Assembly (NCBI RefSeq): GCF_001488575.1
Contig: NZ_LN831302.1
Span: forward strand, 248,001 to 312,000
Direction of reading: 5' to 3'
Length of the DNA stretch: 64,000 nt
DNA from: Halobacterium hubeiense
Lineage (GTDB): Archaea > Halobacteriota > Halobacteria > Halobacteriales > Halobacteriaceae
The translations under genes and the position numbers were made by a program. Below are positions 44,045 through 52,878 of the stretch, in pieces (the stretch's first letter is position 1; each line of letters begins with the position of its first letter). A model generated the notes under the pieces. It did no database searches and was not told where the DNA came from. It saw only the letters and a list, made by a program, of their open reading frames with translations.

Positions 44045-45391
44045 ATGACCGACCGGATGCGGCTGAACCTCTTCACGATGAACTCCGTGGAGCACGTCTC
44101 CGTGGGGTCGTGGCGACTCCCCGGCGACCAGTCCCACCGCTACAGCGACCGCGAGTACTGGACCGACGTCGCGCGCACCGCCGAGCGCGGCGGCTTCGAC
44201 GCCGTCTTCTTCGCGGACGTCCGCGGCATCTACGACGTCTACAGCGACGACCGTGAGACGGCCGTCGAGAAGGCCGTCCAGACGCCGTCGAACGACCCAG
44301 CGTACCTGATTCCCGCGATGGCCGAGGTCACCGACGACCTCGGGTTCGCCGTCACGAAGTCGACGTCGTACAACCACCCCTACCAGCTCGCCCGCGAGTT
44401 CTCCACGCTCGACCACCTCACGGACGGCCGCGTCGCGTTCAACATCGTCACCTCCTACCTCGAATCTGCGGCGGCCAACCTCGGCTACGACGACCGCATG
44501 GACCACGACGAGCGCTACGACCGCGCCGACGAGTTCATGGACGTCCTCTACAAGCTCTTCGAGGACTCGTGGGACGACGACGCCGTCGTCCGCGACCGCG
44601 AGTCGGGCGTCTTCACCGACCCCGAGAAGGTCTCGGCCATCGACCACGAGGGCGAGCACTTCGAAATTCCGGGGCCGCACGGCGCCGAGCCGTCCCCCCA
44701 GCGCACGCCCGTCCTCTACCAGGCGGGCTCGTCGGACCGCGGCCGCGAGTTCGCCGCCGAGCACGCCGAGGCCGTCTTCGTCAGCCAGCCCTCCGTCGAG
44801 GCCGTCGAGGACTACGTCGCGGACCTCCGCGAGCGCGCCGCCGACCACGGCCGCGACCCCGACAGCCTCGCGTTCTTCCCCGGAATCGTCCCCATCGTCG
44901 GCGAGACCGAGGAAGTCGCGGAAGCCAAGTACGACGCGTACACGGATGCCATCGACACGGAGGGCGTGCTCGCGCTGCTCTCCGGGTTCGTGGACATGGA
45001 CCTCTCCGATCTCGACCCGGACCAGAAACTGGAGCACATCGAGACCGAGGCGATTCAGGGCGTCGTGAACGCGTTCACGGCCAACGACGACCGCGACTGG
45101 ACAGTCCGCGAGGTCGCGGAGTTCGCGGGACTGGGCACCACCTCGCCCGTCGTCGTCGGGACGCCCGAGCAGGTCGCCGACGAGTTCCAGTACTGGTTCG
45201 AGGACGTCGGCGTGGACGGCTTCAACGTCAAGGAGGTCGCCCGGCCCGACAGCCTCCGTGACTTCGTGGACCTCGTCGTTCCCGAACTCCGCGAGCGCGG
45301 GCTGCTCCGCGACGAATACGACGGCGAGACCCTCCGGGAGACGACGTTCGGCCGCCGCGGGCTCCCCGACGGCCACCCCGGCAGCCGGTAA
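44045..45391 (+). CDS. NtaA/SnaA/DszA-type flavin monooxygenase
   Basis: A 448-residue luciferase-like enzyme of the FMN-dependent NtaA group. Diagnostic parts are RLNLFTMNSVEHVSVGSWRLP at the start, the YWTDVARTAERGGFDAVFFADV and EFSTLDHLTDGRVAFNIVTSYLESAAANLGYD segments and TPVLYQAGSSDRGREFAAEHAEAVF. Members attack aminopolycarboxylates, dimethyl sulfide, dibenzothiophene sulfone or other compounds with FMNH2 or F420H2. The substrate here is not known, and no partner flavin reductase is adjacent. Confidence 0.87.
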   Translation: MTDRMRLNLFTMNSVEHVSVGSWRLPGDQSHRYSDREYWTDVARTAERGGFDAVFFADVRGIYDVYSDDRETAVEKAVQTPSNDPAYLIPAMAEVTDDLGFAVTKSTSYNHPYQLAREFSTLDHLTDGRVAFNIVTSYLESAAANLGYDDRMDHDERYDRADEFMDVLYKLFEDSWDDDAVVRDRESGVFTDPEKVSAIDHEGEHFEIPGPHGAEPSPQRTPVLYQAGSSDRGREFAAEHAEAVFVSQPSVEAVEDYVADLRERAADHGRDPDSLAFFPGIVPIVGETEEVAEAKYDAYTDAIDTEGVLALLSGFVDMDLSDLDPDQKLEHIETEAIQGVVNAFTANDDRDWTVREVAEFAGLGTTSPVVVGTPEQVADEFQYWFEDVGVDGFNVKEVARPDSLRDFVDLVVPELRERGLLRDEYDGETLRETTFGRRGLPDGHPGSR

Positions 45392-45434
45392 GCGAGGACA
45401 ACGGTTTTCTCCCCGGCTCGCGTGGCACCCAGCG

Positions 45435-47129
45435 ATGGCAGACACCGCAGCGGACGGCGACCAGCGGATTCACGTGGGGGAGACCGCGGACGGCGACCGG
45501 CTGGAGTTCCCCATCGTGGAGATGCTCACCGGCCGCGGGTTCGTCACCGGGAAGTCCGGGTCCGGGAAGTCCAACACCACGAGCGTCGTCGTGGAGGAGC
45601 TCCTCGAAGCCGGCTACCCCGTGCTCATCGTGGACACGGACGGCGAGTACTACGGCCTCAAGGAGGAGTACGAGCTCCTGCACGCGGGCGCCGACGAGGA
45701 GTGCGACATCCAGGTGAGCGTCGAGCACGCCGAGAAGCTCGCGCACCTCGCCTTGGAGGAGAACGTCCCAATCATCCTGGACGTCTCCGGCTACCTCGAC
45801 GACGAGGAGGCCGACGACCTGCTCCGGGAGACGGTGCGGCACCTCTTCGCGAAGGAGAAGAAGCTCAAGAAGCCGTTCCTGCTCGTCGTCGAGGAGTGCC
45901 ACGAGTACATCCCGGAGGGCGGCGGCGTCGGCGAGACGGGGAACCTCCTCATCAAGGTCGGGAAGCGCGGCCGCAAGCACGGCCTCGGCGTCGTCGGCAT
46001 CAGCCAGCGCCCCGCGGACGTGAAGAAGGACTTCATCACGCAGGCGAACTGGTTGGTGTGGCACCGGCTCACGTGGGAGAACGACACCAAAGTCGTCGGT
46101 CGCATCGTCGGCAGCGACTACGCCGACGACGTGATGGACTTGGGGGACGGCGAGGCGTTCATCCAGACGGACTGGAGCGACGACATGGTCAAGCGGGTGC
46201 AGTTCAAGCGCAAGCGCACGTTCGACGCGGGCGCCACCCCCGGCCTCGACGACTTCGAGCGCCCCGACCTGAAGTCCGTCAGCGGCTCGCTGATGGAGGA
46301 CCTCGGCGAGATTACCGACCGGAAGGAACAGGAGCAGAACCGCATCGAGGAGTTAGAGTCGAAGCTCGAGAACCGCGAGGAGCGCATCGCGGAGTTGGAG
46401 TCCGAGCTGGAGACCGCTCGCGACGTCTCCGCGGCCGCCCGGAAGATGGCGAACGCGCTCGCGCACGGCGACGGCTCCCCGCCCGAGAGTTATCAGGCGA
46501 CCCTCCAGACGAAGAACGAACACATCGACCGACTGGAGGAGCGCATCGACGAACTCGAAGCGAAAGTCGAGAGCGGCGTCGCCGCTGACGAGTCCGCGAG
46601 CGAGGACGACGGGGACGCGCCCGAGGAGCGCTCCGACGCCGACGCCGACACGGAGCCCGCTGTCGGGAGCGGCGACGAGCCCCGGGACGCGCTCGTGGAC
46701 GCCGTTCAGGACCGGCTGCGGCGCCGCGGCGAGCGCAGCAAACTCCAAGACGCGAGCGACGACGCGGACGCGACGCCGGACGACCCCGCGGGGCCGGCGG
46801 CCGAGACGGTCGTCGACCTCCTGCAGGCGCCGCCGGTCGTGACGCGCGTGAACGCGGCGCGCCGCGACTCGAAGTGCAACGACGACGCCGCGTGGCGCGT
46901 TGTCTCCGAGCTCGCGACGAATCCGGGCGCAAGCGCGCACGACCTCGCGGCCGCAGCGGGCATCGACGTCGAACCCGTCCACACACTCCTGCGGGAACTC
47001 CGCACCCGCGACCTCGTCGCGCGCGACGACCGCACGTACGCGTTCAACGCCGACCGGATGCGCACGCTCGTCGAACACGACGACCCCTCGAAGCCGCGGA
47101 CGGAACTGCGCGACCAGTGGGAGCCCTGA
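45435..47129 (+). CDS. HerA-like ATPase with coiled coil and C-terminal winged helix
   Basis: A 564-residue protein. The P-loop is GKSGSGKS at residues 39-46, and the Walker B region LLVVEECHEYIP at about 149-160 fits the HerA/FtsK-like motor family. After GISQRPADVKKDF (an arginine-finger region) comes a long coiled coil (about residues 295-385), an acidic linker, and a C-terminal winged-helix domain (about residues 480-555). It may move DNA or remodel proteins. No NurA nuclease is adjacent, so it is not the classic HerA pair. Confidence 0.82.
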   Translation: MADTAADGDQRIHVGETADGDRLEFPIVEMLTGRGFVTGKSGSGKSNTTSVVVEELLEAGYPVLIVDTDGEYYGLKEEYELLHAGADEECDIQVSVEHAEKLAHLALEENVPIILDVSGYLDDEEADDLLRETVRHLFAKEKKLKKPFLLVVEECHEYIPEGGGVGETGNLLIKVGKRGRKHGLGVVGISQRPADVKKDFITQANWLVWHRLTWENDTKVVGRIVGSDYADDVMDLGDGEAFIQTDWSDDMVKRVQFKRKRTFDAGATPGLDDFERPDLKSVSGSLMEDLGEITDRKEQEQNRIEELESKLENREERIAELESELETARDVSAAARKMANALAHGDGSPPESYQATLQTKNEHIDRLEERIDELEAKVESGVAADESASEDDGDAPEERSDADADTEPAVGSGDEPRDALVDAVQDRLRRRGERSKLQDASDDADATPDDPAGPAAETVVDLLQAPPVVTRVNAARRDSKCNDDAAWRVVSELATNPGASAHDLAAAAGIDVEPVHTLLRELRTRDLVARDDRTYAFNADRMRTLVEHDDPSKPRTELRDQWEP

Positions 47130-47189
47130 CTGCCGGCGGACGAGTCCGTTTCACCAACATCTTTGCGACCGGCTGTTGACGGCTCGCGT

Positions 47190-48029
47190 ATGGCAACGGA
47201 GAACGACAGCGACACGTTCGACATCGGCGGCGAACTGACAGTCCACCGGCTCGGGTTCGGCGCGATGCGCGTCACCGGCCCGGACGTCATCGGGTCGCCC
47301 GACGACGAGGAAAACGCCCGCGAGGTCCTCCAGCACGCCGTGGACCTCGGCGTCGACTTCGTGGACACGGCGGACTCCTACGGTCCCGGCGTCAGCGAGC
47401 GCCTCATCCGCGAATCCGGCATCGCCGAGGACGCCGTCGTCGCCACCAAGGCGGGCCTCCTGCGGAACGCGACCGGCGACTGGATTCCCCACGGCGACCC
47501 CGACTACATCAAGAACCAGGCGCTGGCCTCGCTCGACCGGCTCGGCGTCGACTCCATCGACCTCTACCAGTACCACCGCCCCGACCCCGACACGGACTTC
47601 GAGGACGCCGTCCACGCGTTCGCGGAGCTCAAAGACGACGGCCTCGTCGACCACGTCGGCCTCAGCAACGTCTCCGTCGAGCAGCTGGAGACCGCCCGCG
47701 ACATCGTCGACATCGCCACCGTCCAGAACGCGTACAACGTCGTCGACCGCGAGTACGAGGACGTCCTCGAAGCCTGCGAGGACTACGACATCGGGTTCAT
47801 CCCGTACTTCCCGATGGGCGGCGGCGACCTCGGCGAACAACAGGACGACCTCGAAGCCGTCGCCGCCGACCACGACGCCACCGTCCGGCAGGTCGCGCTC
47901 GCGTGGCTGCTCGACCACTCGCCCGTGACGCTCCCGATTCCCGGGACGTCGAGCATCGACCACCTCGAAACGAACGTCGCCGCGAGCCACCTCGACCTCA
48001 CGGCCGAGGACCGCGCGCGACTAGAGTAG
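47190..48029 (+). CDS. aldo/keto reductase
   Basis: A 279-residue NADPH-dependent oxidoreductase of the AKR fold. Catalytic residues are visible: Asp-Tyr in VDTADSYGPG, Lys in VVATKAGLLR and the Tyr/His segment YQYHRPDP. The C-terminus LPIPGTSSIDHLETNV contacts the cofactor. The ATG at 47190 is preferred; a GTG 27 bases earlier is possible. It stands alone, 60 bases after the HerA-like gene. Confidence 0.9.
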   Translation: MATENDSDTFDIGGELTVHRLGFGAMRVTGPDVIGSPDDEENAREVLQHAVDLGVDFVDTADSYGPGVSERLIRESGIAEDAVVATKAGLLRNATGDWIPHGDPDYIKNQALASLDRLGVDSIDLYQYHRPDPDTDFEDAVHAFAELKDDGLVDHVGLSNVSVEQLETARDIVDIATVQNAYNVVDREYEDVLEACEDYDIGFIPYFPMGGGDLGEQQDDLEAVAADHDATVRQVALAWLLDHSPVTLPIPGTSSIDHLETNVAASHLDLTAEDRARLE

Positions 48030-48039
48030 CCGTCGGCGC

Positions 48040-48159
48040 TCAGCGGTACCGCGCGACCGCTGCGACGACTACCAGGAGTGCGCCGGTCACGAACGTGCCG
48101 GGAATCGGCAGGACGAACAGGAACGCGCCGACGGCCAATCCGAGTGTAGATGTCCGCAC
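48040..48159 (-). CDS. small single-helix membrane protein
   Basis: A 39-residue frame starting with GTG and reading VRTSTLGLAVGAFLFVLP then IPGTFVTGALLVVVAAVARYR. It is almost entirely one hydrophobic helix pair broken by Pro-Ile-Pro-Gly. An in-frame TAG lies three codons upstream of the GTG, so the start is forced. It is convergent with the aldo/keto reductase. Very short hydrophobic proteins of this kind are common in halophiles, but the function is unknown. Confidence 0.55.
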   Translation of the reverse strand: MRTSTLGLAVGAFLFVLPIPGTFVTGALLVVVAAVARYR

Positions 48160-48218
48160 GCGTCGCTAGTCGGGCGTCACACTGGTACGCCTTGGGGCGG
48201 CAGAACGCAGTCGCTACG

Positions 48219-48273
48219 TCGTTTTTGGAATAGTCGAAAAACGATTCGTCCTGTCCAGCGTCAGCGACGCTGG
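48219..48273 (-). terminator. two tandem hairpins after cspA
   Basis: Downstream of the cold-shock gene, CCAGCGTC-AGC-GACGCTGG (48255-48273) is a perfect eight-base-pair hairpin. It is followed on the minus strand by a second hairpin with eight-base arms TCGTTTTT and AAAAACGA (48219-48244). Together they form a strong terminator with a T-run. Confidence 0.7.
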
Positions 48274-48285
48274 CCTATCACCGAA

Positions 48286-48480
48286 TTACAGCCGAGTGAG
48301 GTTCGTCGCGCGGGGGCCCTTGTCGGCCTCCTCGATGTCGAACTCGACTTCCTGACCTTCCTCCAGGTCCGGGCCGCCGATGTCTTCCATGTGGAAGAAC
48401 ACGTCCTCGTCCGCGTCGTCAGTCTCGATGAATCCGTAACCGCCAGTGTCGTTGAAGAAGTCAACCGTACCGGTTGCCAT
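48286..48480 (-). CDS. cspA: cold-shock protein (CspA family)
   Basis: A 64-residue single cold-shock domain that binds single-stranded RNA or DNA. The RNP1-like GGYGFIE and RNP2-like DVFFHMED motifs are present, with the C-terminal GPRATNLTRL. It is strongly acidic. A TATA-like GGTTATCAA (minus strand) lies about 30 bases upstream, and two hairpins follow the stop. Confidence 0.96.
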   Translation of the reverse strand: MATGTVDFFNDTGGYGFIETDDADEDVFFHMEDIGGPDLEEGQEVEFDIEEADKGPRATNLTRL

Positions 48481-48635
48481 TGCAACCACAGAGAAGCGCC
48501 GCTCGTTGATAACCTTTGTGGCACGCGACGACCCCTCCCGAGGCGGACGGTCCGCCCGCGAGAGCCGCGGAGAGTCCCTCTCGATGCGTCGCTATCGCTG
48601 GTCGAGACGGGCGTAGCCGTCTCGGTCGCGGCCGG

Positions 48636-49292
48636 TCAGTCGATGATGTCGTGGAGGTCGCTCAGGCCGTCGATCTCCCACGTCGGCCAGACGTTCAGCT
48701 CCCAGTCGCGGCGGTGGGGGCGCCGGATGAACGCCGAGTCGATGCCCGCGTTCTCCGCGGCGCGCACGTCGGACTCGTTGTCGCCGACGAACAGCGCCGA
48801 GTCCGCGTCGAGGTCGGCGAGCGCGCGGTCGATGTAGTGGGAGTTCGGCTTCCGGCGCTCCAGGCTCTCTATCGTCGGCTCGCGCCCGTAGGCCGCGCCG
48901 AACAGGTCGTCGACGCCGAAGTGCTCTAACACGAAGTCGACGGTCGCCTGCTGGTTCGAACTCACGATGCCCATCGAGACGTCCAGGTCGTGGAGCGTGT
49001 CGAGGTCGTCGTAGAGGGTCTTGCGGCCCTCGCGGACTTCCTCGTACTGGGCTTCCGCGGCGGTCTGGTCGCGCGTCGGCCAGAACTCGCCGGGTTTGAG
49101 CCCGTAGCGGCTACAGACGTCGCTGACGGTCTTCGGCGTCGCGCCGATGGTCATCTCCTCGATGTCGTCGGGGTCGGGGTCGGTGACGCCGAACTGCTCG
49201 AACGTGTCCTCGGTCGCCGCCTGCAGCACGTCGTACCGCGTGCGGCCGACGAGGACGCCGTCGTTGTCGAACACGACGGTGTCGTAGGTCAT
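48636..49292 (-). CDS. HAD-family hydrolase
   Basis: A 218-residue phosphatase-like protein of the haloacid dehalogenase superfamily. Motif I is FDNDGVLVG with the nucleophile Asp9 and acid Asp11, motif II is IVSSN, motif III Lys falls in RRKPNS, and motif IV is LFVGDNESDVRAAENAG. Cap helices suggest subclass I. The substrate is unknown; phosphoglycolate-type phosphatases are the closest in look. Confidence 0.88.
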   Translation of the reverse strand: MTYDTVVFDNDGVLVGRTRYDVLQAATEDTFEQFGVTDPDPDDIEEMTIGATPKTVSDVCSRYGLKPGEFWPTRDQTAAEAQYEEVREGRKTLYDDLDTLHDLDVSMGIVSSNQQATVDFVLEHFGVDDLFGAAYGREPTIESLERRKPNSHYIDRALADLDADSALFVGDNESDVRAAENAGIDSAFIRRPHRRDWELNVWPTWEIDGLSDLHDIID

Positions 49293-49428
49293 ACCTCCTC
49301 TTGGGGCGACGCACTGATAAACGTTTCAGCGCCGAGACTGCCCGTTCGTCCGGCTGACCGTCGGCGTACGCGTCCGTTCCCGGACAACTGTCCGCGTTCT
49401 ACCACTCGTCTCCTCGCCGGCACGGGGT

Positions 49429-49881
49429 TCACGTCTCCGGCTCGGCGTCGGGCCGCGCGTGCCACCACGCCCACAGCACGAGCACGCCCTGGAACGGGAG
49501 CCGCGCCCACGCTATCGCGCGCGCCACGCCCTCCATCCCGTCGGGAGCCAGCTCGCCCGCCACGTCGTCGGTCACCGTGTAGACGTTCGCGGGGAACACC
49601 GCCACCAGCAGCGCCACGATGCCCCACGCCGACAGCCGCCGCGTCCGCTCGAACAACACGCCAACGCCGAGGACGACCTCCGCGACGCCCGAGACGTAGA
49701 CGAGCGCCCGCGGCCGCGGCAGCGACGACGGCACCACTCGCTCGAAGGACGCCGGCGCGAGGAAGTGCAACGCGCCCGTGACCACGTACACCGCCCCCAT
49801 CGCGTACCGCAGCGGCCGCTCGAACCGAGTCAGCGTGTCTCGGAGACTGGTCACGGGTCCAGCGACGGCTACCAGCCACAT
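49429..49881 (-). CDS. DoxX-family membrane protein
   Basis: A 150-residue protein with four hydrophobic segments typical of DoxX (YAMGAVYVVTGALHFLAP, ALVYVSGVAEVVLGVGVLF, AWGIVALLVAVFPANVYTV, and a final QGVLVLWAWW). The family has diverse roles, including thiosulfate:quinone oxidoreductase subunits; here it is a stand-alone member of unknown role. The ATG at 49881 was chosen because upstream residues are Gly/Arg-rich. Confidence 0.84.
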   Translation of the reverse strand: MWLVAVAGPVTSLRDTLTRFERPLRYAMGAVYVVTGALHFLAPASFERVVPSSLPRPRALVYVSGVAEVVLGVGVLFERTRRLSAWGIVALLVAVFPANVYTVTDDVAGELAPDGMEGVARAIAWARLPFQGVLVLWAWWHARPDAEPET

Positions 49882-49960
49882 AGTGTTCCGGCCGGTGCCC
49901 CCTCGAACGTGAACCACGGCGTCCGTCCTGTTTGGCTCGGAACGACACGTAGAATCGGGA

Positions 49961-50034
49961 TGCCGCCTCCCCGATTTGAACGGGGGACAGCTCGATCTTC
50001 AGTCGAGTGCTCTCCCAGTCTGAGCTAAGGCGGC
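49961..50034 (-). tRNA. tRNA-Phe (anticodon GAA)
   Basis: A 74-base cloverleaf without an intron. Acceptor arms GCCGCCT and AGGCGGC pair over seven positions. The D arm has AGCTCAGACTGGGAGAGCA, the anticodon arm CTCGA-CTGAAGA-TCGAG gives GAA, and the T arm has CCCCGTTCAAATCGGGG. No CCA is encoded. Confidence 0.96.
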
Positions 50035-50150
50035 GCGCATCTTGTTGGATGTAGACGAGGGGAAAAAGGATTTCGAATCGCGAGCGCCGGTCGGGTCGTT
50101 GTGCGGCGCGTCACGGGTCCGGATGCGGCAATTCCCGCCCAGGCATTGGA

Positions 50151-50156
50151 TATAAA
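50151..50156 (+). promoter_or_regulatory. TATA box of the peptide transporter operon
   Basis: TATAAA lies in GGATATAAACG, about 29 bases before the ATG of the substrate-binding gene. It is one of the best TATA boxes in the window. Confidence 0.65.
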
Positions 50157-50182
50157 CGTTCGGAACCGTGACCCTATTTGGT

Positions 50183-51820
50183 ATGTCAGGTAGTCGCAAT
50201 CAAACTGACTCGTCGCGGCGCGAATTCCTCGCCGCCACGGGAACGACCGCCGTCTCCGTGGCGTTCGCCGGCTGCTCGTCCGACCAGACCGGCGACGAGA
50301 CGGCGACCGAGGCGGCAACCGAGACTGACAGCGGCGCAACCGAGACCACCGAGGCCGACAGCCAGTCCGAGGAGTTCGAGGTGTCCATCACGCAGGGGAC
50401 GATGCCGACCACGCTGGACCCCCACGACCACCGGGACATCCCCACGGACATCACGATGCTACAGGCCTACGAGGGGCTGCTGAGCCGGACACCCGAGGGC
50501 GAGATTACGGCTATGCTCGCGACCGACTGGGAGCGCGTCGAACCCGGCCACGTCCGCTTCCAGATCCGGGACGGCCCGACGTTCCACAAGACGGGCAACG
50601 ACCTCACCCCCGAGGACGTTGCGTACACCATCAACCGCATCGTCGACGACGAAGTCGGGTTTACCAGCCCGCAGGCCGGCCAGCTCGACGGCGTCACCGG
50701 CGCGGAGGTCGCCGACGGCGAGCGCGCAGTCGATGTCTACTCCGACGGCTTCAACCCCATCGTCTTCTCCGAGTTCGCCATCTACTGCGACATCGTCGAG
50801 AAGGCGTGGGTGCAGGACAACGAGAAGTCCTACGTCGCCCAGAACATGAACGGCACCGGGCCGTTCGAGATGACCGACTTCCAGCAGAACCAGTACGTCG
50901 AGTTCGAGCGTTACGACGACTACTGGCAGGAGCCCGCCGATGTCACCCGGCTCACCATCGACAGCGCCTCCGACTCGGGCGTCCGCGTCAACCAGCTCGT
51001 CGCGGGTGAAACCGATCTCGTCGTCAACGTCCCGCCGCAGTCGTTCTCCCGCGTCGAGGACGCCGATGCCTCCGTCGAAGCTGTCGGGAGTACGCGCGTG
51101 CTCTACAACGCCATGAAGGCGACCGTCGAACCCTTCTCGTCGCCGCAGTTCCGGCGCGCGATGAACTACGCCATCGACCTCGAGACCATCATCCAGAACG
51201 CCCTGCAGGGCGCCGGCGGCCAGACCGGCCAGCCGACGCTGGAACCGTTCTTCGGCTACAACGACAGCATCGACCCCTACCCCTACGACCCCGACGAGGC
51301 CGAGCGGCTCGTCGAGGAGAGCGGGCACGCCGGCGTCTCCATCGAACTCCACACGCCCGCCGGCCGCTACCTCAAGGACCTCCAGATTGCGCGCTCGGTT
51401 GCGGGCATGATCGACGAGCTGCCGAACGTCTCCTGTGAAGTCAATCAGCGGACATTCTCCACGCTCGCCGGCGAACTCACGGACTCGGACATCACCACCG
51501 GGCCAGATTTCTACCTCATCGGCTGGGGGAACGCAACGTTCGACGCAAGTCAGACCATCAGCCCGACGCTGACCAGCGACGGCTCGCTCACCTCTTGGAA
51601 GAACGAGGACCTCGACCAGATCATGTCGGACGCCGACAGCACGACCGACCCCGACGAGCGCGAACAGTTCCTCCAGGAAGCCAACCAGCTGTGTCACGAC
51701 GAAGCGCCGTGGATCTTCCTGAACCGCCAGTACAGCGTCTACGGAGTCTCGGACCACATCGAGTGGACCGCGCGCAACGACGAACGAATCGACGCCTACG
51801 CCATCAGTCCCGCGCAGTGA
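50183..51820 (+). CDS. dppA: Tat lipoprotein, peptide/nickel ABC transporter substrate-binding protein
   Basis: A 545-residue exported solute-binding protein of family 5. The N-terminus has the twin-arginine motif SRREFLAATG and lipobox FAGCSSD, so it is exported folded and lipid-anchored, the rule in halophiles. A Thr/Glu-rich linker follows. The mature part begins with ITQGTMPTTLDPHD and contains NGTGPFEMTDFQQNQYVEFERYDDYW, typical of dipeptide/oligopeptide binders. It heads an operon of two permeases and two ATPases. Ligand specificity (dipeptide, oligopeptide, nickel or sugar) is unknown. Confidence 0.93.
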   Translation: MSGSRNQTDSSRREFLAATGTTAVSVAFAGCSSDQTGDETATEAATETDSGATETTEADSQSEEFEVSITQGTMPTTLDPHDHRDIPTDITMLQAYEGLLSRTPEGEITAMLATDWERVEPGHVRFQIRDGPTFHKTGNDLTPEDVAYTINRIVDDEVGFTSPQAGQLDGVTGAEVADGERAVDVYSDGFNPIVFSEFAIYCDIVEKAWVQDNEKSYVAQNMNGTGPFEMTDFQQNQYVEFERYDDYWQEPADVTRLTIDSASDSGVRVNQLVAGETDLVVNVPPQSFSRVEDADASVEAVGSTRVLYNAMKATVEPFSSPQFRRAMNYAIDLETIIQNALQGAGGQTGQPTLEPFFGYNDSIDPYPYDPDEAERLVEESGHAGVSIELHTPAGRYLKDLQIARSVAGMIDELPNVSCEVNQRTFSTLAGELTDSDITTGPDFYLIGWGNATFDASQTISPTLTSDGSLTSWKNEDLDQIMSDADSTTDPDEREQFLQEANQLCHDEAPWIFLNRQYSVYGVSDHIEWTARNDERIDAYAISPAQ

Positions 51821-51826
51821 CGACCA

Positions 51827-52831
51827 ATGGGGTATCTCCGCTTCCTGGCGAAGCGCGCGGTCCAGGGCGTGTTCGTCGTTTGGGCGGTCGTCACGGTGGT
51901 GTTCGCGCTCCGCTACATCACGCCCGGCAGCCCCGTCGACTTCATCGCGCCACTGGATGCCGGCCCCGATCTCCGCGAGTCCATCGCGGAGTCGTACGGG
52001 CTCGACGAGCCGCTGTACGTCCAGTACGGCGACTACCTATGGGATCTCGCACACCTCGACATGGGGCAGTCGTACGCCCGCGGTACCAGCGTCGGCGCCG
52101 AAGTCGTCGGCGCGCTCCCCGTGAGCCTCGAGCTCGCGCTCGCAGCGACGGTCGTCGCCATCGTCATCTCCATCCCGCTGGGCGTCGTCAGCGCAGTGAA
52201 CCATCACCAGCCCTCCGACTACGTCGCGACGACGCTGTCGCTGGTCGGCATCTCGACGCCGAACTTCTGGCTGGGCGTGATGCTCGTGCTGTTGCTCGCC
52301 GTGCAGTTCAACGTCTTCCCGACCAGCGGCCTCGGCGAAATGAACGGCGAGACCGTGTTGTTCGCAGATGCCGTCCGACACCTCCTGCAGGGCGAGACCG
52401 CGTGGATGGTCGAGTGGCTCGCCCACATCACCCTTCCTGCAGTCACGCTCGGCACGTACTTCACAGCGCTCGTGACACGGCTTACGCGCTCCGGCATGCT
52501 GGAAGAACTCGGGGAGAGCTACGTAACCGCGCTGCGCGCGAAGGGACTCCCGGAGTCGCTAGTGCGCTACCGGCACGTGCTGAAGAACACGCTCATCCCC
52601 ATCATCACGGTGCTCGGCCTCCAGCTCGGGACGCTCATCGGGGGCGCCGTCATCACCGAGCGCGTCTTCGACCTCCCTGGGCTCGGCAGCCTGCTTATCG
52701 AGGCTATCAACCAGCAGCAGTGGATGATTCTGCAGGGCTGTCTCATCGTCATCAGCGCGGGGTTCGTCGTCGTGAACACGGTCGTCGACGCCCTCTACGC
52801 GTACGTCAGCCCGGAGGTGGCCGTGGAATGA
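51827..52831 (+). CDS. dppB: peptide/nickel ABC transporter permease 1
   Basis: A 334-residue membrane protein with six hydrophobic segments of the DppB type. It opens FLAKRAVQGVFVVWAVVTVVFAL, has TPGSPVDFI, and the EAA loop region appears as YVTALRAKGLPESLVRYRHVLKNTLIPIITVLG. It starts six bases after the binding-protein stop. Its stop overlaps a 16-codon minigene (ATGA) that leads exactly to the second permease. Confidence 0.95.
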   Translation: MGYLRFLAKRAVQGVFVVWAVVTVVFALRYITPGSPVDFIAPLDAGPDLRESIAESYGLDEPLYVQYGDYLWDLAHLDMGQSYARGTSVGAEVVGALPVSLELALAATVVAIVISIPLGVVSAVNHHQPSDYVATTLSLVGISTPNFWLGVMLVLLLAVQFNVFPTSGLGEMNGETVLFADAVRHLLQGETAWMVEWLAHITLPAVTLGTYFTALVTRLTRSGMLEELGESYVTALRAKGLPESLVRYRHVLKNTLIPIITVLGLQLGTLIGGAVITERVFDLPGLGSLLIEAINQQQWMILQGCLIVISAGFVVVNTVVDALYAYVSPEVAVE

Positions 52832-52878
52832 CCGCCGGCGTACGGCCGGCCATCCGCGCCGTGGGGTGGTCGCCATGA
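52828..52878 (+). CDS. 16-codon bridging minigene between two permeases
   Basis: An ATG overlaps the stop of the first permease (ATGA), runs for 16 codons (MTAGVRPAIRAVGWSP), and ends in a TGA that overlaps the ATG of the second permease (again ATGA). It has no sign of being a conserved protein. It could carry ribosomes across a 43-base gap so that the two permeases are translated in equal amounts. The second permease has no Shine-Dalgarno that I can see. Confidence 0.4.
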   Translation: MTAGVRPAIRAVGWSP

